Of a stretch of DNA of 64,000 nt, positions 16,913 to 26,900 are shown piece by piece. Below the pieces are notes generated by a model that had not been told where the DNA came from, searched no databases, and saw only the letters and a program-made list of their open reading frames with translations. This stretch comes from Catenibacterium mitsuokai (GTDB taxonomy: Bacteria; Bacillota_I; Bacilli_A; Erysipelotrichales; Coprobacillaceae). The stretch covers positions 1,605,972 through 1,669,971 of the forward strand of contig NZ_CP102271.1 in NCBI RefSeq assembly GCF_025148785.1, in the 5' to 3' direction. The position numbers were made by a program, and so were the translations under genes. Positions within the stretch are counted from its first letter, which is position 1. Each line of letters opens with the position of its first letter.

Positions 16913-18163
16913 TTATAGTTTAGTTAATTTAGAAACGTCAAAACCTGATTTCTTAAGAAACTCAATTGCTGATTCTTCTGTTAAAACTTGTTGCTTTATA
17001 GGTGGCTTAGGATTTTTAAATGATTCATAATCTGAAGGATTAAATGTCTCTCCAGTAAGAATCATATGGTATATACTGACAAGCATCATTCTTGCAATTG
17101 CGATAATGGCTTTCTTGTGACCTCGTCTCTTTTTGATACGAGAATACTTAATTCCAAAATAGCCCTCCTTATCTTTGATTGCTCCAAGAGCACACTGAAC
17201 TAATAAAGGTTTTAAATATTGACCTGCTTTAGAAATACGAACTGATTTTTTCTTATTAGCACTTTCGTTATTTGCAGGTGCTAATCCAGCCCAACAGGTT
17301 AGTTGTTTATCTGATTCGAATTGTTTCATATCTACTCCGATTTCTGAAATAATAAGGATTGCAGATAAAGTGCTGATGCCTGGTAGTTGGGTGATGTGCA
17401 TGAATTGATCGAACATTGGTGCTGCACGTTTCATCATTTCGATTTCACAGTTATCAATATGGACTTGTAATTCTTCCATATGAGTCATTGACTCATTCAT
17501 TTTAAACCTTTGATCAGTTTCAATATTGCAGTGTTTAATGGAATCTAGAATCTTATCTTTATTTTTACACGATCTATGGATACATTTCAAAATTTTCTCA
17601 TCTTCAATGATATCTGACTCAAGTACTTCTTTCATGATTGCTTGTGCAGACTTTCCAAACGGATCTGAAAATACAGAACCAATACCGATATTGGAAACTG
17701 TCATACAGTTCTGATATCGATTACGTTCAGAGGAACGCATCCCAACCAATTTATAGCGATAGCGAGATATTTCTCGTAAAGCTCTTATTTCTTTGGGCGG
17801 TATGAAAGAAAATTTGATTAGATCTTGTTTAAATAAATCACAGATCCATTTTGAATCTTTCTTGTCAGTCTTCTTCCCTTTAATTGCTTTGACATATTTT
17901 GGATGAGTTAAGTAAATATTGATTTCGTCTTCTAAGATGTTGAAAATTGGAATCCAATATTTACCAGTAGATTCCATGCATGCATCAAAGCATTTGTGAT
18001 TAATGAGCCACTGCTTAAGATTCAGTAAATCAGAGTTTAAAGTTGAAAACGTTTCTTGGATGTATTCGGTAATACGAGTTTTCTTATTAGTAATACCGAT
18101 TGTAGCCACAATGATATTCTTGTGAACATCCATGCCACAGCAGATTGGTCTAACAATCTTCAT
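16913..18163 (-). CDS. IS110-family transposase (DEDD recombinase)
   Basis: The 416-residue protein has the RuvC-like DEDD catalytic set: D12 in GMDVHK, E64 in ESTGKYW, and D100 and D103 in KKTDKKDS. The C-terminal Tnp_20 domain shows TQLPGISTLSAILIISEIG and CWAGLAPANNESANKKKS, where IS110 enzymes carry the serine needed for recombination. It appears complete and uninterrupted. I chose the ATG at 18163 because AAAGGAGAG precedes it; the longer frame has no site. It acts on its own element and is probably guided by RNA from the 5' non-coding end. Confidence 0.93.
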   Translation of the reverse strand: MKIVRPICCGMDVHKNIIVATIGITNKKTRITEYIQETFSTLNSDLLNLKQWLINHKCFDACMESTGKYWIPIFNILEDEINIYLTHPKYVKAIKGKKTDKKDSKWICDLFKQDLIKFSFIPPKEIRALREISRYRYKLVGMRSSERNRYQNCMTVSNIGIGSVFSDPFGKSAQAIMKEVLESDIIEDEKILKCIHRSCKNKDKILDSIKHCNIETDQRFKMNESMTHMEELQVHIDNCEIEMMKRAAPMFDQFMHITQLPGISTLSAILIISEIGVDMKQFESDKQLTCWAGLAPANNESANKKKSVRISKAGQYLKPLLVQCALGAIKDKEGYFGIKYSRIKKRRGHKKAIIAIARMMLVSIYHMILTGETFNPSDYESFKNPKPPIKQQVLTEESAIEFLKKSGFDVSKLTKL

Positions 18164-18174
18164 AAAAAAATCTC

Positions 18175-18401
18175 TCCTTTCAATGAAAGAAGAGAAGTGG
18201 CATTGACTGCTATCTAAGCTAATCACTCAGTTGATTGTACAATCATAAGTGTCCTGGCTCTAAGTCCAACTTATTTGTGCTTGAAAAGATAGCGGCGACT
18301 TATAATTATTCAGGATATTCTATTTGAGTAGAATTGCCTACTCACCCTTACGTGCTCTGTAGTATACCACCTCTCTTTGATTATACTATTATATCGAGAG
18401 G
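18175..18401 (-). ncRNA. Candidate bridge RNA of the IS110 element
   Basis: The 5' non-coding end can form several hairpins: CCTCTC/GAGAGG (18370-18375 with 18396-18401, enclosing a minus-strand TATAAT), GAGTAG/CTACTC (18326-18331 with 18338-18343), ATAAGT/ACTTAT (18245-18250 with 18269-18274, with an 18-base loop), and the palindrome GATTGTACAATC. IS110 recombinases use a structured RNA from this region, with loops that pair with target and donor DNA. Both the RNA limits and the loop assignments are inferred. Confidence 0.42.
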
Positions 18402-18481
18402 CACACTAGAGTTTTGGTGGATTTGAGTTTGGTTATATATTTGTGTCCGCGCAACGAAGGCGCGGGGAAATGGAGAAAAAT

Positions 18482-19075
18482 ATGAAAAATATTGTATTTG
18501 ATTTAGGGCGTGTTCTCTTAAACTATCAGCCTTTAATTTGGCTGAAAAAGAAGAACTATAGGCATTATAATGAATTATTTGAAATCATCTTCCAGAATCC
18601 TTTATGGATCAAACTAGACGAAGGGACCATCACAAAAGAAGAGTTTACAGAAAAATTAATCAACGAATATCCTGAACTTGCATTGGATATAGAAGAAATC
18701 ATGGAAAAATGGATTGAATTACTTCTTCCTATTGAAAATAATATCAAGTTACTCTCTCTATTAAAGGAGAAAGGTTATTCTCTCTATATTATTTCTAATT
18801 TCCATTTAGATGCATATAATCGTTTCTTAAAGAAGCAGGATTGGTTTACTCTATTTGATGGAGCTATTATTAGTGCCAAAGAAAAGCTAATCAAGCCTGA
18901 TTTAAAAATCTATGAATTATTATTAGAACGTTATCAGTTAAAAGCAGATGAATGTCTATTTATTGATGATTCTCTTGATAATATTAATGCATGTAAGAGC
19001 GTCGGCATGGCTGGTATTCATTTGCCAGATCATTCAAAACTAGAAGAAGAATTAAAAGAATATCATATCATTTAA
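18482..19075 (+). CDS. HAD-superfamily phosphatase (YihX-like)
   Basis: This 197-residue cytoplasmic hydrolase has the HAD motifs in order: VFDLGRVLL (nucleophile Asp at residue 6, with G instead of the usual second Asp, as in the YihX/epoxide-hydrolase-like branch), IISNFH (motif II), the lysine of KEKLIKPD (motif III) and FIDDSLDNI (motif IV). The cap is helical. The substrate is probably a sugar phosphate or similar metabolite but is not assignable. GGAG lies 8 bases before the ATG at 18482; the frame begins earlier at 18443 inside a GC-rich palindrome. The IS element now lies directly upstream. Confidence 0.85.
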   Translation: MKNIVFDLGRVLLNYQPLIWLKKKNYRHYNELFEIIFQNPLWIKLDEGTITKEEFTEKLINEYPELALDIEEIMEKWIELLLPIENNIKLLSLLKEKGYSLYIISNFHLDAYNRFLKKQDWFTLFDGAIISAKEKLIKPDLKIYELLLERYQLKADECLFIDDSLDNINACKSVGMAGIHLPDHSKLEEELKEYHII

Positions 19076-19104
19076 AAAGAAACGAGCGTGTGCTCGTTTC
19101 TTTC
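19074..19104. terminator. Bidirectional terminator between HAD and aldolase genes
   Basis: A perfect 9-bp stem (19079-19087 with 19092-19100, GTGT loop) is flanked by an A-run and TTTC, between convergent genes. Confidence 0.85.
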
Positions 19105-19105
19105 A

Positions 19106-19786
19106 TTACATATCACAAAGACCTTTGTCTTCTCCGTATACTGAATACCAATCATTATTGAAATCAGTTACAGCTTTAGAAATACTTGGATTTTCAAAGA
19201 TTGCCTTTAATACGCTGACTGGTGCAGTGATAGCTTGACTACCTGCATTAAATGCATCTCTTACCTGCTGTACGCCCTTGAAGCTTGCAGCAAGAATCTT
19301 GCAGTCATAACCGTCTTCTACAATTCTATTAGATAAATGAGCCATTAATTCAAAAGGATCATTTCCTAAGTTTCCAATTCTATTTGTATAAGGTGCAATA
19401 TAATCAGCACCTGCAGCTAAGGCCATATAAGCTTGCATGAGATCATAAACAGCTGTGGCAGTTACATTTTTTCCTTCAGCCTTTAAAATCTTCATTGCCT
19501 TAACACCTTCATAAGTAGTAGGAACCTTTACATATACCTTGTCATCTACTTCTTCAAAGATCTTGTGTGCTTCTTTCACAATTTCATCTGCTTCTGTCGC
19601 AATGACCTGAATATGTAAAGAACGTTCATCACCAATGATTTTTCTGATTTCTCTCATATGTCCAAAGAAATCCTTTGGGCTAGTCTTCTTTACAATACTT
19701 GGGTTGCTTGTGACACCTACGATTGGTAAGTGATCTACCGCATCTCTAATTTCTTCTAAATCTACAGTATCAATAATAAATTCCAT
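19106..19786 (-). CDS. Fructose-6-phosphate aldolase-like transaldolase
   Basis: The 226-residue protein is a class I aldolase of the short transaldolase (FSA/TalC) group. The Schiff-base lysine is K87 in YVKVPTT; TSNPS (residues 26-30) and ADYIAPYTNRIGNLG are family blocks. FSA enzymes cleave fructose-6-phosphate or 1-deoxyfructose-6-phosphate to glyceraldehyde-3-phosphate and a ketone. It lies 3 bases after the activase and ends an operon with a glycyl radical enzyme, the pairing seen for E. coli pflD-pflC-fsaB. So it probably acts on that enzyme's product rather than as a general transaldolase. Confidence 0.88.
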   Translation of the reverse strand: MEFIIDTVDLEEIRDAVDHLPIVGVTSNPSIVKKTSPKDFFGHMREIRKIIGDERSLHIQVIATEADEIVKEAHKIFEEVDDKVYVKVPTTYEGVKAMKILKAEGKNVTATAVYDLMQAYMALAAGADYIAPYTNRIGNLGNDPFELMAHLSNRIVEDGYDCKILAASFKGVQQVRDAFNAGSQAITAPVSVLKAIFENPSISKAVTDFNNDWYSVYGEDKGLCDM

Positions 19787-19789
19787 TTT

Positions 19790-20716
19790 TTAATCTCCCT
19801 TGATCATATTTTTTATTCCACTATCAGATACAATCTGATAGTAATGGCTTAATTCTTCCTGACTATAGGCCTTCTGATCCTCTTTGACACCATATTCAAA
19901 TTCAGTTAAATCATATTTTGCGGATGCAAGAGGATTATAATTTAATAATTCATAACGTACTTCTGGATATAAACTATAAAGATAAGAGGCAATACTCTTA
20001 ATATTGTCATCATCACCTGTATATCCAGGAATAAGTGGTGTTCTTACAATCACTTTATCTTTATGTTCACTTGTGAGTAAATAGGCTAGATTTTCTTTAA
20101 TAATTGTATTTGATACACCAGTCGCTTCTCGATGAGCTTTGTCATCTTCTATCTTTAAATCACAATAAATCTGGTCAAGATAAGGTGCTGCCTGCTTAAC
20201 TAAATCTAAAGATGTATAAAGTGATGTTTCAATGGCTGTGTGTACTTTTGGATGGAGTTCCTTTAATAATTGTATCAGTTTTTCCTGCTGCATAAAAGGT
20301 TCTCCACCAGAAACTGTCACACCTCCACCATATTTAAAGAAAACCTCATCTTCCATCACCTTATCAACAAGTTCTTCTAAACTATAATAAGAGCTATCAT
20401 ACTGAATCGCATCGGTAGGACAATACTTAAAGACTTCATCCAAATCATCTTCTATAAATACGGGTCTATCTTGATAGACTATTTTACCTGCTCCCTGCTT
20501 CTCACAGTTTCGACAATGCATGCACTTGTTTTCTAAGTAAATAGGTTTTCTTTGTGGTAAAAGTCCTTCAGGATTCTGACACCATCTGCATCTTAAAGGA
20601 CATCCTTTAAAGAATACCGTAGTACGTAATCCTTCCCCATCATGTACCGCAAATCTTTTGATATCAAATACAAGATATTTAGATGTTGTCATAGGTTGTT
20701 CTCGCAATAATTTCAT
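19790..20716 (-). CDS. Glycyl-radical enzyme activating protein (radical SAM)
   Basis: This 308-residue radical SAM enzyme installs the glycyl radical on its partner. The SAM-cluster motif C39-x3-C43-x2-C46 lies in FKGCPLRCRWC, followed by CMHCRNC and YCPTDAI, which could hold one extra [4Fe-4S] cluster; activases with two full ferredoxin clusters are larger here. The GGG-type motif YGGGVTVSGGEP follows. Either the ATG at 20716 or the one at 20692 (MTTSKYLVF) could start it; both lie inside the end of the partner gene and neither has a good ribosome site. It is PflC-like by context. Confidence 0.9.
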   Translation of the reverse strand: MKLLREQPMTTSKYLVFDIKRFAVHDGEGLRTTVFFKGCPLRCRWCQNPEGLLPQRKPIYLENKCMHCRNCEKQGAGKIVYQDRPVFIEDDLDEVFKYCPTDAIQYDSSYYSLEELVDKVMEDEVFFKYGGGVTVSGGEPFMQQEKLIQLLKELHPKVHTAIETSLYTSLDLVKQAAPYLDQIYCDLKIEDDKAHREATGVSNTIIKENLAYLLTSEHKDKVIVRTPLIPGYTGDDDNIKSIASYLYSLYPEVRYELLNYNPLASAKYDLTEFEYGVKEDQKAYSQEELSHYYQIVSDSGIKNMIKGD

Positions 20717-22988
20717 CTTGTAATTTACCTGCTAGTTCTACAAAGTAGGCTGTATATCCAGCAACGCGAATTGTGAGTGAACGATGTCTTTCAGGATGAA
20801 TTTTCGCATCTAATAAATCTTTTTTATTCACGACATTGAACTGAATATGAGGTACATGCAAGTCTACAAAAGCACGAAGGAAGTTTTCAAACTTCATACG
20901 TCCTGTTTCTGTTTTAAAAAAGTCTGGTAAGAACTTCATATTGAGTAATCCCCCATTGGTTGTGAGATCATCATCGAGCTTAGAGACAGATTTCAAGACA
21001 GCTGTTGGTCCTGCTAAGTCTCTACCATAGACAGGTGACATACCACCATCCGCAAGAGGTGTATAAGCGTTTCTACCATCTGGAGATGCTCCTACATTTT
21101 CACCCATTGGAACATGCGCTGAAACAGTATACATACCTGTATGAATAGGACCACCACGATAATTCTTATACTCTTTCATCTTATTTCTAAAATAACGTGC
21201 CCATTTAGCGCCACATTCATCTACCCAGGCAATATCATTACCATATTTAGGTACTTTACTTAAAAGCATGGCTTGTGTAATTTCGTGTCCTTTAAAGTCA
21301 TCCTGCAAAGCTGTGAGTAGTTCTTTTGAATCTAAGAGATGGTCTTCATAGACTAACTTCTTAATAGCTGCAAGTGAGTCTGCAAGGTTCGCAATCTGAA
21401 TCATCTGGATACCAGATAAATTATATTTAGCGCCACCTCTTGTAACATCCATGCCTTTTTCTAAACAGTCATCAATTACGCATGATAAGAAAGCAGTCGG
21501 CAAACATTCCTGATGTACTCTTTCTACAACTTCTTCTGCTTTCATCATCATTTCAATAAAGTAATCAATCTGAATCTTGAAAGCTTTTTCTAGCTGTTCA
21601 TATGTTTGATATGTTTCAAGTGATCCCATATCTAGACCAAGTTTCTGTCCCGTCAATAAACATTTACCATTATTTAAAGTAAGTTCTAATGCCTTATTGA
21701 GGTTAAACATAGCCGCATCACTCCAACCTAGGTTATTACCATGGGTTGTAAGTTCTACGCATCCGACAATCGCATAATTTAAAGCATCCTCGTGACTGAT
21801 ACCAAGTCTTTCCATCGCAGGAATAATCGCTTCATCGTTAAAGAACTGTGGCATACCACTACCTAATGCCACAACTTCAATTGCCTTCTGCATGAGTTCA
21901 TGTGATGTATTCTTATTGAGTCTTACTGATAAGTTAGGCTGAGGAAGACATAATTCCTTCTGTGCTTCTAGACAAAGCATGGACAAATCATTATATGTAT
22001 CATGTCCTTTTTCATCTAAGCCACCTACCGCAATATTAAACCCAATCGGGAATCCCGCAAAGTATTTAGCTGAATTACTGTTACGAAGATAAACAATCTG
22101 ATTAAACTTCAACCAGAGACATTCTAATATTTCTAATGCATCATCTTTACTAATAAGTCCTTCTTTTAAATCATGTTCATAATATGGGTAAAGGTACTGG
22201 TCCATACGCCCTGGTGAGAATGATGAAGCATTGGATTCCATATGTAATATTACAAACAAGAACCATAAAGACTGCACTGCTTCATGGAATGTTTTTGGAG
22301 GTCTTTGAGATAAAGAGAGGCAGTTATCTGCAACACGCTTTAAATCATCACTCTCATGATAATCAGGCATAGAGATAATATAATCATGATATCTCTTCAT
22401 GAAAGTGATAGCCCCTTCTAATACAAGTTTTGTGCATGTATAGAATTCTGTTTCTTGTTTGTCATTGATCTTATCTAATAATCCTTGAGGCCCATACTTT
22501 AACCATAAAGCTGAATCAGGACAGATATGACCCTGTGCGTGGTCTTTCTGATTGATCTTGACTACTTTACTGATATGATCAATTTCTTTGCCATAGCGTG
22601 TTCTAATGACATCCTCCATAGAATGTCCTTTCCAGTATGGGTAAATCGTTTCTCTAAATTCTTTGATATCCTCACTTCTCACTTCAAAGCGGTCCTGAGG
22701 ACGAGTAGGAAGTGTTTCAAATTCTTTATCAACCCAAGAACAGCCACTTTCAGGGAATACAACACCTGCACGTACACCTTTTGTACGATTTCCAACAATC
22801 AATTCTTCTTTTTCAACACCAATTTCTATTTCTTCTAACGCTGCTTTTAAAGAGAGGGCACGTTTCATAGGAACAGAAAGAGTTTCATTCTCTTTATAAA
22901 TACGTGTTATGATACGCGCTTGTTCAATAGATGCATAACGTTTTTCATTAAGCATCTTCTCTTTTAATATTGTAATTCTGTTTCTCAT
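20679..22988 (-). CDS. Glycyl radical enzyme, PflD-like (substrate unassigned)
   Basis: The 769-residue protein has the thiyl-radical cysteine C410 followed by E412 (IVGCVEL) and the glycyl-radical loop RVAGYTAY with G744. It lacks the adjacent Cys pair of true pyruvate formate-lyase, so formate production from pyruvate is unlikely. The Cys-x-Glu pattern is that of eliminase/dehydratase-type members. The operon with an activase and an FSA-like aldolase matches the E. coli pflD type; I recall such enzymes being linked to ring opening of 1,5-anhydrohexitol 6-phosphates, which the aldolase would fit, but residue-level proof is not possible here. GAGAGG precedes the ATG. Confidence 0.88.
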   Translation of the reverse strand: MRNRITILKEKMLNEKRYASIEQARIITRIYKENETLSVPMKRALSLKAALEEIEIGVEKEELIVGNRTKGVRAGVVFPESGCSWVDKEFETLPTRPQDRFEVRSEDIKEFRETIYPYWKGHSMEDVIRTRYGKEIDHISKVVKINQKDHAQGHICPDSALWLKYGPQGLLDKINDKQETEFYTCTKLVLEGAITFMKRYHDYIISMPDYHESDDLKRVADNCLSLSQRPPKTFHEAVQSLWFLFVILHMESNASSFSPGRMDQYLYPYYEHDLKEGLISKDDALEILECLWLKFNQIVYLRNSNSAKYFAGFPIGFNIAVGGLDEKGHDTYNDLSMLCLEAQKELCLPQPNLSVRLNKNTSHELMQKAIEVVALGSGMPQFFNDEAIIPAMERLGISHEDALNYAIVGCVELTTHGNNLGWSDAAMFNLNKALELTLNNGKCLLTGQKLGLDMGSLETYQTYEQLEKAFKIQIDYFIEMMMKAEEVVERVHQECLPTAFLSCVIDDCLEKGMDVTRGGAKYNLSGIQMIQIANLADSLAAIKKLVYEDHLLDSKELLTALQDDFKGHEITQAMLLSKVPKYGNDIAWVDECGAKWARYFRNKMKEYKNYRGGPIHTGMYTVSAHVPMGENVGASPDGRNAYTPLADGGMSPVYGRDLAGPTAVLKSVSKLDDDLTTNGGLLNMKFLPDFFKTETGRMKFENFLRAFVDLHVPHIQFNVVNKKDLLDAKIHPERHRSLTIRVAGYTAYFVELAGKLQDEIIARTTYDNI

Positions 22989-23011
22989 ACTCTTCTCTCC
23001 TTTTCAACTTA

Positions 23012-23057
23012 ATTATACTTATAGAATTATTGTTTTCAATACTTTTATTATTGTTTT
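23012..23057 (-). promoter_or_regulatory. Promoter of the glycyl radical enzyme operon with direct repeats
   Basis: Minus-strand TTGAAA (23034-23039) and TATAAT (23012-23017) are 16 bp apart. The 11-base ATTATTGTTTT (plus-strand reading) occurs at 23026-23036 and 23047-23057, exactly 21 bp apart, on and upstream of the -35: a candidate site for the adjacent RpiR-type regulator. Confidence 0.6.
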
Positions 23058-23065
23058 TGATAAAT

Positions 23066-23091
23066 AAAAAGGCATGCATCACCTGCATACC
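23066..23091 (-). terminator. Terminator of the RpiR regulator gene
   Basis: An 8-bp stem (23071-23078 with 23084-23091) is followed on the minus strand by TTTTTATTT. It separates the regulator from the enzyme operon. Confidence 0.78.
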
Positions 23092-23940
23092 TTATATCTT
23101 ATCTCCTGCAATCAAATCTTCATGCTGAGCGCTCTTTTCATGTGCATCTTCTTTCATAGTTGTTAAAAATAAATAGAGTATTTCTATTACTGCAGTAGCA
23201 CTGACTCGAGAAAAACAATAACCTTCTAAATAAACCTTTTCACGTGTTGCTGTCGTAATATGATAATCACTTTCTAACGCAATGGATGACTTATCACTAT
23301 TAGTAATAGAAAGTGTTGTCGCTTTCTGATTATGCGCTTCCTTAATTGCTGTTAAGACACCTGAAGATTCTCCTGAGTTACTAATCGCAATAACCATATC
23401 TTCTTTAGAAACATTCAAGATCATACCAAGTTCTGTTTCTAATATGGAAGATGTAGAACTTGGAATACCAATCTGATTGAACTTAAAACATCCATCTAAA
23501 GCAACAGGTACTGTATTCCCTACTGCCACAAAATAGATATGTCTTGATTTTAATATACAATCAAGTATTTCATCGAGTTTATTTGATTTCATCATCGTGA
23601 TAGTCTGTGTGAGTTCTTCTACCTTATTTGCAAGAATACTATCTAATGAATTATTCACATCAGTAATAGAGATACGATTAGAAATAGTAGTATTGCATGA
23701 GGGTATTTCTACAAGTTCCTGGGCAAGAGAGATTTTTAAATGATGGAATCCTTTTAATCCAATTCTCTTACAAAAACGAGAGACAGAAGCTTCACTTGCG
23801 CCACTAGCCTGTGACAAGTCTCCTACTGTCATATTGACCACTTCACTTGTATGATGCATGATATATTTTGCTATTTTCTTTTCTGAATCAAAGAAATGAT
23901 CATAGGATGAATAGATTTCATCAATAACGTTCTTTGGCAT
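23092..23940 (-). CDS. RpiR/MurR-family transcriptional regulator (HTH plus SIS)
   Basis: This 282-residue protein has an N-terminal RpiR helix-turn-helix (GDLSQASGASEASVSRFCKR) and a C-terminal SIS sugar-phosphate-binding domain (FVAVGNTVPVA, VIAISNSGESSGVL). RpiR proteins sense phosphosugars and control sugar-use genes. It lies directly upstream of the glycyl radical enzyme operon with its own terminator, so it most likely controls that operon in response to its phosphosugar. Activator or repressor role is unknown. Confidence 0.88.
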   Translation of the reverse strand: MPKNVIDEIYSSYDHFFDSEKKIAKYIMHHTSEVVNMTVGDLSQASGASEASVSRFCKRIGLKGFHHLKISLAQELVEIPSCNTTISNRISITDVNNSLDSILANKVEELTQTITMMKSNKLDEILDCILKSRHIYFVAVGNTVPVALDGCFKFNQIGIPSSTSSILETELGMILNVSKEDMVIAISNSGESSGVLTAIKEAHNQKATTLSITNSDKSSIALESDYHITTATREKVYLEGYCFSRVSATAVIEILYLFLTTMKEDAHEKSAQHEDLIAGDKI

Positions 23941-23951
23941 AATTTACTCCT

Positions 23952-26900
23952 TTAATCTGTACGCAATGCTTTGACAGGATCCTCTTTAGCTGCTTTACGA
24001 GATGGAATCAAGCCACCTAGTAGTGTCAGCCCGATACTTAATAGTATAAGAATAATTGCACCACTTACTGGCAGCATTGCATTGATAGAGGCCTGGTTGG
24101 ATACATTATGAATAATTATATTCGTAGGAATTAATAGAATCAAGGTAATACCAATACCCATGAGTCCTGATAATAAACCAACAATGAATGTCTCCGCATT
24201 AAATACCTGTGAAATATTATGTTTAGATGCTCCAATGGCACGCAGTATTCCAATTTCCTTCTTTCTCTCTAATACACTGATATAGGTGATAACACCAATC
24301 ATAATTGAAGAAACCACAAGTGAAATACCTACAAAGGCAATAAGTACATAACTAATAACATCCACAATATCAGTGACTGAAGACATAAGTGTTCCAACAA
24401 CATCTGTATAGGTAATCACTTTATCTTCATCTATCTTTTTCATCTTCTCATTATAATGGTCCAAATAATCAAAAACGGACTGCTTCTTTTCAAAGTCCTG
24501 AGGATAAATACTAATACTACTTGGATCATCAAAGCTGCAATAACCAAATTTTTTCATATTATTATCATAGCTTGACTGCTCTGTATTCATCATTGATTTT
24601 AAAAGTTCAGTCATATCTGCACCATCTCTATTCATTTTAATGGCCTGTTTAAAGACATCTGGATTAAAAGTAAATGCCTGAGAAAGAGATGTGGACATCT
24701 GTTTTGTGACAGTCTGCATGTAACCTGACATAATTGTATTTAATTGGGCATCAAGATGATTATCCTTGATCACTTTATTAATAAATTGATTGATAACCTG
24801 CTTAGAATCCTGTGAATTGAGATAGTTCATCATACTACTCTGTAATCCTAGTGTAAATGAATTGATATCTTCTTTTGCATAATCACTAAAGTCATCCGCG
24901 ACATTCTTCATAATCTTCTGCATCTGTTCTTCAGTGATCTTTATTTCACCATTTTCTTTAATTGCATCATCAATACCTTTCTTAATAATATCTGATGCTC
25001 TTTGGGATTGAAGATAATTTTGAACCACCTCATTTAAATTTTCTGCTTCTTTTAAAGGATGCTCCTTTAAATAATCGTTATAACCTGAAGTAAGAGTGGA
25101 CATAAAAGCACTTGCATCTGTATCAGAAATATCAATCTTAATCTGGCTTAATACCTGTGACAAGTCCATTTGTGGCATGGACATATTCACCTTGCTTGTA
25201 TCAAACTGAAATGCATTCTTTAGTGCATTATTGTCTACTTGAAACATAGAAGATAAATCAAATGACTTTTGAGACGGATCATTAAAAGATTGTCCAGTAA
25301 TCACATTTATATTTTTGTTTTCTAGCTGCTCTTTAACTATCTGGCTATTACTCGCATCTTTAATAGTAGAAGTGGCAAGTGAGTAAGGATAATAAATACC
25401 CATAGCAAGCATCGAAGCATTCGTCGATTCTTTAGGTTGTACAACACCAACAATCTTTAAATCACTGCCATTTTGTACAAGTGAATTGATATAGTTTGTA
25501 TCATTACTTTTATCTTTATATACCTTATATGTATCATCATATTGATAATAAGAAGAGGCATTCACTACTTTAAAAGTAATACCTAATAGATCTTTATAAC
25601 GATAACCTTGTTTACCTGTTGTGACTTTAACACTTTTTTCTTCACTAAAAGCTTTTAACATCTGATCTAATTGTGTTGGGTCTCTTAAGCCTAATGTATA
25701 AAGCATAAAATCACTGATTCCACCTTTTTTAGAAAGAACCAAAACACACTCATTTTTATTTTTAGGCCAGTGCCCCGCTTTTACATCATATTGATCATCA
25801 TATAAAGATGCATGAGATGGAAGTGAATAGAAAACATTCGTATTCATCATACTACTCATCATAGAATTACTGCTTGTTCCCACTCCAAGCTTCTTCATAG
25901 TTGTATCAGGGTTGACCTGTCTTATACCATATTGGTCATTTGTATAAATCTGTGGTGAGATACCATAATCATATTCTACAGCACGGGCATATTGATTGAT
26001 TTCTTTATGTTCTTCAATATAAGATTTTAAGTTCTTTAAATCATTAGAACCAATCTTAGAGAACATATTCTCCATCATATCCACAACCTTAACTTCACTG
26101 TTGTTTCTCTTCACAGGTTCACCCATCATCGCACTCATATCAATTCCTGTAGATTGAATAGAAAGAGGATATTCTGATAACGTCTCTTTTTCAATGGATG
26201 AGATATAGGCATTCACACCAGTAGAAATAGAAAGAATAAGCGCAATTCCAATAATACCAATAGAGCCAGCAAATGACGTGAGTATTGTACGGGCTTTTTT
26301 TGTCTTAAGGTTATTAAAGCTAAGCATTAATGCGGTTAGGAAGTTCATAGATGTCTTTCCTAGATTTTTATGAACAGGCTTTTCTTTGTTAAAAGATGCT
26401 GGATGAGAATCAGAGACAATCACACCATCCTTAAGAGTTACAATACGATTAGCATACATATGTGCAAGTTCTGGATTATGAGTGACCATGACGACAAGTT
26501 TTTCTTTCGCCACCTGTTTAAGAAGATCCATAACCTGTATACTTGTTTCACTATCGAGTGCCCCTGTTGGTTCATCCGCAAGTAAAATATCAGGATCATT
26601 CACTAAAGCACGGGCAATAGCCACTCTTTGCATCTGTCCACCGGATAACTGATGAGGAAGCTTATGAAACTGTTCCCCAAGTCCTACCTGAGTCAGTGCA
26701 CGTTTTGCACGACATGTTCTTTCTTCTCTAGAAACACCTGAAATTGTGAGAGCGAGTTCTACATTCGCAAGAATTGTCTGATGCGGAATCAAATTATAGC
26801 TTTGAAAAATAAAACCTATTGTATGATTTCGATAAGAATCCCAGTCCTTATCCTTATATTGTTTTGTGGAAATACCATTGATGATAAGATCTCCTGAATC

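Larger units (their letters stand above)
16845..18440 (-). mobile_element. IS110-family insertion sequence (ends approximate)
   Basis: The element holds one DEDD transposase with a short 3' non-coding end (about 60 bases) and a long 5' non-coding end (about 275 bases). IS110 elements have no long terminal inverted repeats and little or no target duplication, so the borders given are estimates from gene positions. It lies between recG and a HAD gene. A GC-rich palindrome, CCGCGC-7-GCGCGG (18447-18465), stands at the right border, out of character with the AT-rich surroundings, and may be part of the target or the end. Confidence 0.65.

Noticed and set aside
19790-22988. Calling the glycyl radical enzyme pyruvate formate-lyase
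   Set aside because: It has IVGCVEL at the thiyl site instead of the adjacent Cys-Cys pair of pyruvate formate-lyase, and its operon partner is an aldolase.
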